64,000 nucleotides of DNA from NCBI GenBank assembly GCA_028023455.1, contig JAQFVV010006199.1, positions 6,456,972-6,520,971 of the forward strand, written 5' to 3'. How positions within the stretch are numbered: the stretch's first letter is position 1; every line of letters starts with the position of its first letter. Position numbers and translations under genes: made by a program. Shown one piece after another: positions 23,490-34,725 of this stretch. Under the pieces are notes generated by a model that saw only the letters and a list, made by a program, of their open reading frames with translations, was not told the DNA's origin and searched no databases. The stretch is from Epiperipatus broadwayi. Lineage: Eukaryota > Onychophora > Udeonychophora > Euonychophora > Peripatidae.

Positions 23490-26400
23490 TCATCTATTCT
23501 TCCATTCCATTCTCTTTCTTGCCCATCTTCTCAATTCCACATAAGCCTTTCCATCTCTTATATCATCCAATAATGTCAATCTTTTCTGTCCCCTCTTTTT
23601 AATTCCACTCACCATTCCCTCCAAAACATCTTTCACTAAACTATAATCTCTTCTTAATATATGTCCAATCCAGTTTCTCTTTCTCTCTCTGATATTTTCA
23701 ATCAATCTTCTTTCCTCGTTAACCCTTAAACCGCTAATTTTATCATTGGTTGTATCAGATAAAAATCAAATCTTTTAATTGGCCAACTCACAAACTGAAG
23801 ACAAAGCCTATTGTTAAAACATATTCGCCTATAATATTAAATTCAACTCAGATACGTTTATAAAAAGTATATAATTAATTTTTCAGGTCATGAAGAAAAC
23901 GAAAGTTCTTTCAAAAATAAATTGCTATTTATTTATTCTAAGATATTCTATATCGGCAACATAAAAGTTATAATGTAAACAAAAAGATCGACTTTTACGT
24001 TATAGAAAAGTAAATATTTCTTTTTACTACATCTTCAATATATTTACTTAAATCTTCAATATTTTTCGAAAATAATTTTGTTTTTTTATTATTCTCTCTG
24101 AAAATTATGTTTAATTTCCATAAATATTATTTAATAATAATTTAAATCGTATTCGAAATGAAAATCTCAGCGTTTTTCTTTATTTTCTTTGATCAGGCAG
24201 TTTCTTTGTTCTTTCCAGCCAATCAGAATGTCTTTTTCGGCTGAGAGCATGCTAAGAACCAATCACAAATAATGTTCCTTCTTTGTTTAGGTTTAAATGC
24301 GTTTTTTTTTATTTTTTACTTCTAAAATAAATCGGAAGATGTCACCATCGTACAGAACTTTTAAAAACGAATTCAATACGTATTTAACGAATTTTATCGT
24401 ATAAAAACGAACTGAGTTAGAGTGATTTTAGATGTCGACGAGGAGTCTCGTCGAGCGCGGGAAAAGGGTTAACTCTTTCAAAACTTCTTCATTTGTTACC
24501 CTACTCATCCAACTGATGTTTTCCATTTTTCTCCATGTCCACATCTCAAAAGCTTCCAAACGTTTCTTAATTCTATTACTCAATGTCCATGTCTCACAAC
24601 CATACAGTAATACACTCCACACATAACATTTAATTAATCTCTTCTTTAATTCTCTTTCCATAGGTCCACAAAATATCTTCTTTCTCTTTAAAAATGTCAC
24701 CTTTGCCAATGCTATTCTTCTTTTAACTTCATCCTCACTTCTTCCATCTTCACTCAACCAACTACCCAAATATCTAAATCCCTTCACCTGTTGAACCATG
24801 TCATCATGGATTCCAATTTGCAGTCTTTTTGCATCTCTCCCTATCCATAAACACTTAGTCTTTTCAATATTAATCTTCATTCCATATGCGATACATCCTT
24901 CTTCCAATTTATTCAACATCTTCCGAAGATCTTTTTCCTCCTCAGCAATAAGAGCCATATCATCTACAAATCTTATACACTTTATTACTCTCCCTCCAAC
25001 ATTTGCTCCTCCACAGTCCAAATAATTATTTAGCATATCTTCTAAATAAATATTAAACAAAACAGGTGACATACTACACCCTTGCCTAACTCCACTTTCT
25101 ACATTCACTTCATCAGTCTCATTACACCCAAATCTAACTCTTATCCTTTGACCATTATACATAGTCCATATCAATCGTCTTTCTTTCCAAAATACTCCTT
25201 TATCTCTTAAGATAGACATCAGTTTATTCCAGCTTACTCTATCAAATGCCTTTTCTAAATCCATAAAACATATAGCAATTCCTTTATCTCTTTCAATATA
25301 TCTTTCTGCAATTATCCTAACAATACCAATAGCATCTCTTGTGCTTTTCCCTTTCCGAAAACAAACTGTTCTTCACCAATATAATAATCAACCTTCACAT
25401 AAATCTTTTGAGTTAAAATCCTCAATAACACTTTAGAAACCTGAGACAACAAACTTATTGTCCTATACTCTTCACATTTAACAGCATTCTTTTTTTTAGC
25501 AATTGGAATCACTATAGTTCTTAAAAAATCTTCAGGCCATACTCCACTATTATATATCAAATTGCAAAGTCCAACTATTTCCTTCATAGTAAATTCTCCC
25601 ATTTCTCTCAAAAATTCTATAGGTACTGCATCAAATCCAACAGCCTTACCATTCTTCATTTGTGTGATTGCCTTTCTTACTTCATCTGGCAATATGTCCA
25701 TACCTCTATCATCTATTGCAACATCTTCTTCATTTTCAAGTTCATAACCAATTGAATTATTTTCTCTTCTAAACAGATACCGAATATATTCTTTCCATCT
25801 TTTTAATATATCATTACTATCAGTTAACCTCCTTCCATTCTTATCTGCAATCTCCCTTACTACCCATGTCTTTTTCTCCCAAGTGATACTTCGTATTCTA
25901 TCAAATGCCAGATCATATCTTTTCATCTGTTGAAGCCTTTCTATCTCTTTACATACTTGCTCCAACCACTTTTCTTTTGCTAAATCTGTTTCTCTTCTTA
26001 TTTCATTATTAAATTTCCTATATGCCTTTTGCCCTTCCTCAGTATTTACATTCTTCCATCATCTCCGCACTTCCATCTTTTCCAACATACCTTCAGTTAT
26101 CCAAGGTCATTTCGCTTTTCTCGCATGAATAATACCTATTTCATCTTTTTCTATTTTCAAGAATCCTTTTTTAATTCTATTCCAACACTCATCAGAGCCA
26201 TTAATATATTTCCCATCCTGAACAATTCTTTTAAATTCATTTTCACATACTAAACCAAATTTTCCTTTTTCCATTTGTCTCAATTTATCCAAGTCCCATC
26301 TTGTGTATCTTTTCCCTCTTTTAATTCTTTTTAAACTCAGCTTTAATTTAGCCATCACCAAATTATGATCCGAATCTATATCAGCACCAGGCAAAGCATG

Positions 26401-27054
26401 TGAACCCTTAATAGCATTCTTATATCTATCCTGAATCAATATATAATCAATTTGATAATGTTCTTTGTTACCTGGAGCTTTCCATGTATACAATCTTCTA
26501 ATATGATTTTTAAAACAAGTGTTTGCAATGACAAACCCATTCTCTTTACAAACTTGTACAAGTCGACTACCCCTTTCATTTCTTTTTCCAATACCATAAT
26601 TTCCAACAATTTTTCCTTCCCTACCTTTCCCCACAACAGCATTCCAATCCCCCAATAGCAATATACATGAATTTTTTCCTTCACATTGAATACTTTCTTC
26701 TATCTTCTCATACATTTCATCAATTTCAATATCACCATGACTACTAGTTGGCATATAAACTTGTACAATTACCAAATCTCTAGGACTTGCATTTATTCTC
26801 ATTACCATCAACCTATGGTTAATACTATCAACCTTTGCCACACTATTCCATATTTTCTTCCTCACAGCAATGCCAACTCCATTAATTGACCTATCACCAC
26901 CTGAATAAAACAACTTTACATCTCCACTACTAACTTCTCCACATCCCTCCCATCTCACTTCACTTAATCCCATAACATCAATATTATTCAAATGCAACTC
27001 TCTTTTCAAATTCTCCAATTTCCCACCTCTCCTCAAAGATCTAACATAACACAT
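23490..27054 (-). pseudogene. Endonuclease-reverse transcriptase ORF of the RTE LINE, disrupted
   Basis: The ORF would nick target DNA and copy element RNA at the nick. The APE endonuclease part (27054-26107) shows 'LSEVRWEG', 'LLGDWNAVVG' and 'DSDHNLV'. RT follows with 'MKNGKAVGFDAVPIEFL', 'CEEYRTISLLS', 'MDLEKAFDRVSWN' (first catalytic Asp), 'GVRQGCSMSPVLFN', 'RFVDDMALIAE' (catalytic pair, FVDD for the usual FADD), 'GFRYLGSWLSEDG' and 'LLYGCETW'. The C-terminal 'RKRNWIGHILRRD' lies beyond the MITE. Damage: two TGA codons near 26105 and 26057, one-base losses near 25325 and just before the MITE near 24480, and the 746-bp MITE. Both TGAs could be CGA-to-TGA changes. Confidence 0.9.
23719..24472. 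mobile_element. Non-autonomous piggyBac-type element (MITE) with TTAA duplication
   Basis: The element proper is 23723-24468, 746 bp, flanked by TTAA at 23719-23722 and 24469-24472. The ends are CCCTTAAACCGC on the left and the inverse of GCGGGAAAAGGG on the right, agreeing at 9 of 12 positions. TTAA targets with CCC-starting ends are diagnostic of piggyBac. Just inside the right end is a short perfect hairpin, TCGACGAG-GAGT-CTCGTCGA (24434-24453), a CG-rich island in otherwise AT-rich DNA. No transposase is encoded. Taking out the insert and one TTAA rejoins the two halves of the LINE ORF. Confidence 0.9.
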
Positions 27055-27664
27055 TCCAATTCTCAGTGTATCCCCTCTCAGTGAATTATATTTATGAGGA
27101 TTTCACAGGTTGACGACCTGAGTAGCCTCATGTCCACTCCTGCCGGGCAAGACACCAAAGTTATTCTTAAGTAAGGTCTCAACACCAAACGTAATGATTC
27201 CTGTAGACCTACTCATAATAAAACAAGGGAATTATAAGACAAAGTGGTTTCCTGTTGCCTTCTTTGCCCAGCAATAACCTCTATAATAGGCTTAGTGCAC
27301 TAGCCAAATCCCATAAAATGAAAAACAACTATCGCTTCCTCCTCATCATTGTCACCTGTAGTGATCTTCTGCTGATTTGGAAGAATGTCGTTGCTGACCC
27401 AGCACCCAGCGGGGTGTTGACATTTAATGGTGGTCAACACTCACCATTATACATCCATCGTCATAGGAATTGTGGCATTTTATAGAAGTAAACACGCCAC
27501 TGTCTCCTTTACCACTTCCTGATAGTGAATGTTGTCCCATTGTCAGCGACTGCTTATTTACAGTACTCTGCTTATTCGCAGCTAACCTTCATATCTGAAG
27601 GCCATACCCCTATCTGCAACCTGGGGATGCTCTGGGTGGCATGGGACCCATGCCTTATTCCCAG
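27055..27664 (-). promoter_or_regulatory. 5' leader (untranslated region) of the RTE LINE
   Basis: About 610 bp between the 5' end of the element and the ORF. It is richer in GC than the flanks. Internal promoter activity is expected for a full-length LINE leader but no specific motif can be pointed to. An apparent 76-codon plus-strand frame at 27255-27485 is antisense to this leader and is not called a gene. Confidence 0.6.
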
Positions 27665-27675
27665 TTACTATTAAT
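27665..27675. repeat. Target-site duplication of the RTE LINE, right copy
   Basis: TTACTATTAAT, matching 23428-23438. The AATAAA and A-run that follow at 27674-27695 on the plus strand belong to the pre-insertion target DNA. Confidence 0.8.
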
Positions 27676-27695
27676 AAAGTTTATTAAAAAAAAAA

Positions 27696-30600
27696 ATTGG
27701 AGTTCAGATTTTAGTGGGGTTTAAAAGTTTTAAATATCTGAAGTTTTCAATTTAGTACATAAGTTTTATACAAAGCTGTCCTACAACAAATCTAGCTAAA
27801 TATTTTAAGATATTAGTTATAAAAGCATATGGTTCTAAGTGTATTACCATTATTTTAGACAAGTAGAAGCTTTGAGAAGTGAATGCAACAATAGTCCTGG
27901 CTCCATATTTGTTGGGCAGAAAATGATGATTAAATAAGTATAGTTGGTTCGCATATTTACTTTCCCACTTTCAAAATCATTTATAATAAATCCAAAATGA
28001 TTTATATATCTATTCAGATATTTGTTTTTGATTTTTAACATTTTCTTTTCAAATATTTGTAATAAAGGCTTTTCTCAGTTAAAGCTATATATAAAGGTTC
28101 CTAAAATGTCTTAACACATTTGATTATACTTTTTGAATGACTGATTCTTTTAAAAAAAATATTACTATGCAGTTAATAGTTTATCTCATTTTAATTTGTA
28201 TTTGTCACTGCTAATTTTATAATATTTATTTTGCAATGGGATACTTGACAGTTTGATAAATGTTTCTGAATGGTAAATATTGTTCAAAACTTCCTTTTAA
28301 TTTTGGAAATCATCCAACCAAGATGCTGATGTTTAGGAAGTAGTAGTAGTATTTAATTCATTAGTCTTTGGTTGATATACTTTTTATATATGAGGAAAAA
28401 AAGCAGAGAAAAAAGTTTCACTAATACTTTGAGTGGGATATGATATATAAAAACTTTAATTACAAAGAGAGTATACAGTTACTCCTGTTTTTTTATTATT
28501 ATTGTTATTGTTAATAGTAATTATATTTTTTAAAAATATTATTCTGTAGATAGAAAACAGTTACTAGAGCATTAAATTGTTTTATCGTAATTTAGTACAA
28601 CTAAGTAAGATAATTTACTTTTTCATTGGCTTATTGTGTTTTATAAGAAGTCTGATTTAAAATATTTTTAAAATAATTAATTCTATCATTTCATTTAATA
28701 CTATCTCAAAAAAATATTAAGATTAACCACTTAAGTGAAAGAAAAACTACTATCATTGATGATATTTGTTATCACTTGTTTGCAATATCATATTGTCTAA
28801 TATCTTTAAGTAAAGAATTTAATATATATAATGATAATCTGCTTTTGTTGGGTCCTCTACCCCTCAGGGAATACCCAAAGCTTGTTCAGGGGATACAGTG
28901 AATTGCAGATAAATAAATGTTTCAAAAATAGTTATGTTATCAACATTTCTGATCTATTTCATGTTGATAATATCTATTAGTCACACCAGTAACATTTCAG
29001 ATATCTTTTCAGACACTGACATAGTGAGGTTACATAATCCTTTTTTTCACTGCAGGATCCAATAATTCAAAATGCCCAGGTAAAATTTGTTTATTGAATA
29101 AATAAGCATTTATTTTTATAGCGCTATGTTTTATAAATTGTAATACATTAAAGATCAGCCTTCTCAAGCTATTGTACATGCACTTTTTACGAGTGTTAAT
29201 AATAAATGAATACTTTCATTCCCAACTCAATAAAGTTTTTATAAAAACTTAATTACTGGTTATTTCTTATTATTAATGAGTAGGGAATCCCAGATAGATT
29301 TACTAAAAGCCAAGGGAATGTAGCGATCAAAACGTTTGTGAGCCCTTGGTTTATTGTTTGATCATATTTCAGTTTACCAAGTGGTTTTTTGAAGTCATAA
29401 AACCTAGTTTTCAGAAGACTATTTTATATATAAATAAACTTGAAGAAATGTTAGCTATAATCACAGTATATCATACATTCGTTTTCAGTTAATGTACTAG
29501 ATAATGACTGCTATATTTTATATCAAATATAACTATATTAATAAAATAATATTATTCCAAAGTAATTTTTGTCCCACTCAGTATAATAGTAATAGCATGT
29601 CCGTTCCATTGTTATGTACATTTATAAGTGGATAAAAGTTAAGATTAAATTCACTTGATTTCAAATGTTGCTTAGTGGCAGGTGGAGAGAATTATGAGAT
29701 TATCGTGAGAATAAAAAGTAAACATCTTTTATTGTTGTGTTATATTTAAGTATATTTTATTTGAATGTTCATAAAGTATTTGAAATGGGAAGATATTACA
29801 GTTCCTTCTATCTATATTAAAATGTCAGATAGTAAAATAATTTGACAAAATTTATATTTAAAAGTTTTGTAATGTAATAAAAATGACTCATTAAATTTCA
29901 TCTTTATTTTTTTTCTATCATATTTATACTTTCATCTCTTAAATGTATTCATTGTTAAATTAAATTTGTTCTGCTTAGTGCTTCAATTTTTGGAATATAT
30001 TTTCTTCAAATCATGTTGTTTGATTGTTAGTTCCAAATTATTTTGTAATATATATAATATTTTATATTTAAATATATATATTAATAAATTTGTACATTAA
30101 AAACAATAGCAATTCTCTACGCTCGCATCATCTAGTGTAAGTTTGAATAATTAATTAGTGGTTACTAAATGGTAATGCAATTTAATCTCTATTCCCAGAT
30201 TTTCTGCATTTCATCTTTATCAATGATGACATGGAATTTAAACCTGAATATAACGCAGCTATCCATTTGGAAACCACATTTAAATTTTTTTTAAAAAAAC
30301 TCATGTTTTTAATTCAAGATAACTTCTTTATATAAGTAGAGTATTTTCATCTACAGCTTATTTGATTAATTACCAAATTATTTGATTTTCTGCAGCAGAA
30401 GCAGAATATTCGTTTATGTTTGAGTAATCAAACTCTTTCATTCTGCAAATAACTCTTGGCACCAATTTAGTTGAATAATTGACATTAGTTCACAAGGATC
30501 GATATATAAATACACATTTTACTATAAATGATTCATAATCCTAAATAAAATTATTTTATACAAAAAATAATTTAATAATTCTAAATTAATCGATTACAAT

Positions 30601-33600
30601 AATACTCTCAAATGATAATAAATTTAACAAATCCGTTAACTGTGATTGAGGTAATATAGAATAGTAATTTCAAAATTCTTAGTTATTCTGACAGTATCTA
30701 ATGAATATCATAAATCAAAAAGTGTTAAGCTGAATCTGGAAATATAAAAAAAAAATCTGTAAACTTTTTTAATGATATTGATTTATTATATTTTTTATTT
30801 CAAGATATAAGCAGCTGAAGAAAAAAAATCTTCATAATGAAATTACTTTAAAAAAAAAAATTAGAAAAAGCAAAAAAAAAAAATCTTCCTCTCCAATAGC
30901 TTCATTTTTCGATGACTAAAATGAATTATGGGAAGCTTAGAATTGGCATCCTGAGATTAAACTGGCAATTTTATTTCTTTCTTTTTTTAGTAAAAACAAC
31001 AGCAAATAAAGCTCCAGAATAAAGTTGCTAATAATTTTTAATGTCAAGTAATAATAATAATATGTATAATATAAAGTTTTAAACATTCAAATAATGCAAT
31101 TTTATTAATTTTTAATAAAATTAGTTTATTAGACAAACCTTCGCCCTTAAAAAGTGTTAAACGTATTTACTCCTAGATAGTCGGCAATATGACTTTTCTT
31201 AGAATTATTAATCTGAACTTATTTTCGACAAAACTCTGACATGTTTTATGTCTATCAAAAACATATTTGATATATTTAGGTATTGACGTATAATGCCTGA
31301 TGAAGTTTAAACCAGAATAAAAATTAACGATTTTTTTTCCAATTAATTGAGCAACTTCCAAATATTTCCATGATTTTATTCAAATAATCAGACCATAATC
31401 AAATCAAGATAATCATCTCTATTCATCTATATTCTTAATATTCTATATTAAAACATAACAATTCCATAATAATCTCGATGGTTTAATGGATTCATTGCAA
31501 AAGAAAATTGGTTATAATCCTATTGCAACATTTACTATGTTGAATGGGAGAAGAGGAGTGCTATACATCTGTGAGCATGCAGCCTATACAGTTTCTTTTC
31601 CTTTGAAAGCACTATGATTATTTGATGTTGTGTTCTTTTAACATTTAGAACTATGGCATAAAGACAAATTACACAATGAAAAAATAGAGATCGATGTATT
31701 CATACTATTAATATTGATATATAACTATCTTTTTACTGGTAGTATTATTATTGCAATGGTTCAAATAACTTATAACCTTTTAAACTTCTATTAAGAATAT
31801 AATTAAGATGATTACTTAAACTAAAATTAATCTATAAAGCAAAGGGTAATAAACAATTCTTTGTAAAAACAAGATGACTGATTGCCCAAATAAAGAAATT
31901 AAAATGCAGTATCTTAATTCTAACTTTAAAAAATATATATATTGGATACTTTGAACATTTGATAATAGAAGACTCATATAAAGAATAAGACATTTCTGAA
32001 ATTTATTTATTAATAATTCTAGTAATTAACAACTCAAAGACATTTCCAATGAAGATTTATTGTAGATAGATTATAAACAAAGTTTACTCAATTAATTACC
32101 ACTTCATTATTAGGAGTAGTCAATATAGTTTCATTTTATATCTAGTTTTTTTTATATACTTTTTATTGTTTGATTGTGATATGTGCATACCTTCAAAGGC
32201 CATATCTTTATATAACAGTGTTTATTGTGACCTTCCAGATTGTCACCATGAAGGAATGTGGGAAGTTCACATTGTGCCAATAGTGGTCAGGATACCTAAT
32301 GAGAAAAAAAAACTGAATTGTGATATAACTTAATGTATAATTTGATTGAAAAGTTCTTAGGATATTAGTTGGAGTGTACCAATCATTAAATTTTTTTTTA
32401 ATGTATATCTAATAGTGGGAGAGGGGGTGATTGTTTCAGAAGTTGTTGGTATGAAAGCTAGACTAGTGGGAATAAGTATTGTTGGTCTGTAAGGCCCTGA
32501 TGAGTGCTTATTCATTAATTTTCTAATCTATTGTTTATTGCCATTCCAAGATCTAACTTGTATATGTGGGTGCATGTCCATTCACATCATTTCACACTTC
32601 ACACCTCATTCATATTTCTAATTATCACTCAGAATATCCATCCTGCAATAACATCATTTATTTTATCATAATATTTGTAATAGCTCAGTCATTAATAGAC
32701 CTCTGGATTAATGGAAAGACAGATGCACACACACACACATCAGTTAATATGATTTTTTTTTATTAATTATTTATTGCATAAAATCTTTCATTTGAAAATG
32801 TAAATGTTATTTATCTTATTTATTATTAGTTAGTATTTGTAATTTAATTTTTTTTTTTTTTCAATACTCTATTCCTAACATTTTTTTTACAAGTAATAAA
32901 TTCTTGCATATTGTCGGCCTCATTATAACTAAAAAAGGGTGTGGTTAAGTAGACAGAAGTCTTCAAAAAAAAGTTTCAAGGAAGGTGAAATATTTTTCTG
33001 AAGAAAAGACAGTAAAAATAAAGTAGAGATAATTTATGTAATAAAACAAGTGAACCTAATATTTTTGTTACATTCTCTACTATTCCCTTTACTAAACACT
33101 TCTCTCATACTACTACTTAGTATAATTGTGAAGAACACAGGATAGAATTATTCAATATGGAAGGATAAACTTTTACAGGTACACTGGCTCCAGCTTTTAT
33201 CGACTAACAATTTGAATTTACTTTTATTCAAGATGCATGGATATTATTATATAAAAAAATTGCTAATACAATTTTGCCATAATTTACTTATAAGGAATAG
33301 TGTAATACTGGAAGTAAATAAATTAACAATACTAATAATAATTGGAAAAGTTATGCTGAACTGTGTAATGGAATATTTTATTGACTCTCATTTAATAAGT
33401 TTTCTATTTTTATTGTGTAAAATAAGGCTGAAAAAGAGAAATTATTCATTCTAATACTTTATATTATTGGAATAATTATGTATACTAAATTACCTTACCA
33501 CTCACACCTATATATGAGTGATAGAATGTGTGACTTAATGATATTTGATAATTATTTATCAGAAATATGTATAAGCATGGATGATCAAAAAACCCTGATC

Positions 33601-34450
33601 TTGATCATTATTAAATTTTATTAAATGCTGGAAAGTTAAGACGAAACAAAGTTGAAATAGCATGAATCATAAACATTTATTTGGATGATCTTGCTGAGCT
33701 TTGGAGATTTTATGACAAATAACTTGATTCAAATATGTGCAAAAGCTGCTTGTAATTTCCATTAGGAACCCTAAGAACATTGGAGGTTATTGCTGTTTTG
33801 CCAAATTCATGTTTATTCTGCAGGAGTAATGTTTATATGTTTTAATGTTTGTTTATTCATCTTATCATCATGAGCTACGTGTGCATTTCTGCTTTTAAAG
33901 TTTCATGTATGAACTAAAAAAAAAAAGATAAAAGGGAACTTTTATTTTAATGATAGGTTTGATATGCATTTCTTCCATTGCATATGATAGATAGGTAGAT
34001 GTATTTTTTTTTTAATATTTATTTTGACATTAATTTGATTTATTATTATGTATTTGGGTACTCAATCTCCTCTAGAACTTCTCGGAGAGTTTGGTATAAG
34101 TTATACCAAGCCGATAATATTTTCTTTTGTTGTATTATGTAAAATGTTATATGTTCCTGTGCTCATATTATTGGTGCAAATTGCATGCTTTATCATTATT
34201 CATTAGTTGGTAATAATAAATAGGTACATGAAAATATTTATGCCAGTATTGCTGAAGGGTCAGGGGTACTTGATAGTATTTACGCTAATTTGAAATTCGA
34301 TGCTCATAATTTTTCATAGATATTAGATTCATTTATAATTTAAGTAATGCTAATATAACATTTTATTGTCTAATATGATTTCGAAAATATTTCATATATG
34401 ATCATGCTATCAGAAGCTATTTTATAAGAGTTAAATTTATGCTTATTTGC
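27696..34450. other. AT-rich sequence without supported genes
   Basis: About 6.7 kb with no recognisable coding remnant apart from the repeat Q fragment at 29092. It contains A-runs near 30850, a short (CA)n at 32728 and scattered short open frames that lack domain features. A perfect small palindrome TTGGTATAA-G-TTATACCAA lies at 34093-34111. Confidence 0.5.
29092..29230. repeat. Diverged partial copy of repeat Q
   Basis: AATAAGCATTTATTTTTATA, GCGCTATG, AAAGATCAGCCTT and GTGTTAATAATAAATGAATAC follow in the same order as in the Q copies at 8715 and 9055, with many substitutions and small indels. It shows that Q is dispersed. Confidence 0.75.
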
Positions 34451-34459
34451 TTCTTATCA

Positions 34460-34725
34460 GTTTCGGCTGCCACTATGCGCTAAAGATTGTGAACCTTTAA
34501 GAGTTTATCTGTTTATGGATTTGTCCTATATAAAATATGTTAAATACCATTTGAGTGAAGGGACGATTGAAGGGATAATCATGATATTAGGATTGACTAA
34601 CGCTCCTTTTACTTATTTACCTGTTGAGCCGTGGGTGGTAGTATATTTCTTTATTTGATAGTATATGATGCGATAATTATATTTCTTAAAGTGAAGTGGT
34701 AAATGCCCCATATATTCATGATAAG
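34460..34725 (+). pseudogene. Possible Ty3/Gypsy-type RT relic
   Basis: The frame from about 34460 to 34659 stays open for 66 codons and holds 'FMDLSYIKYVKYHLSE', comparable to the DLxxGYHQIxLxE segment with the first catalytic Asp. 'ILGLTNAPFTY' follows, comparable to MPFGLTNAPATF, and then 'WVVVYF', where the second catalytic block (VYLDD) is expected. The order is right, but spacing is short by roughly ten residues and the DD pair is absent. No LTRs were recognised. The match rests on three short motifs. Confidence 0.4.

Larger units (their letters stand above)
23439..27664 (-). mobile_element. Full-length RTE-type LINE with nested piggyBac-type MITE
   Basis: Minus-strand non-LTR retrotransposon of 4,226 bp, or about 3.48 kb without the inserted MITE and its TTAA copy. 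That is within the usual RTE size. Both ends are fixed by an 11-bp target-site duplication. Order from the 5' end: a leader of about 610 bp (27664-27055), a single ORF with APE-type endonuclease then RT (27054-23490), and a short 3' tail of about 50 bp without a long poly(A). The copy is dead but complete, so little time has passed compared with the other relics in the window. The reverse-complement strand of this element accounts for the apparent plus-strand frames here. Confidence 0.9.

Noticed and set aside
24432-26889. Several plus-strand open frames of 60-80 codons
   Set aside because: They lie opposite the endonuclease-RT coding sequence and are shadows of it.
27255-27485. 76-codon plus-strand open frame in GC-richer sequence
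   Set aside because: It is antisense to the 5' leader of the RTE LINE and has no domain features.
27674-27695. AATAAA followed by an A-run on the plus strand, as if a retroposed RNA ended here
   Set aside because: It overlaps and follows the LINE target duplication and belongs to the pre-insertion DNA. The LINE runs on the opposite strand.
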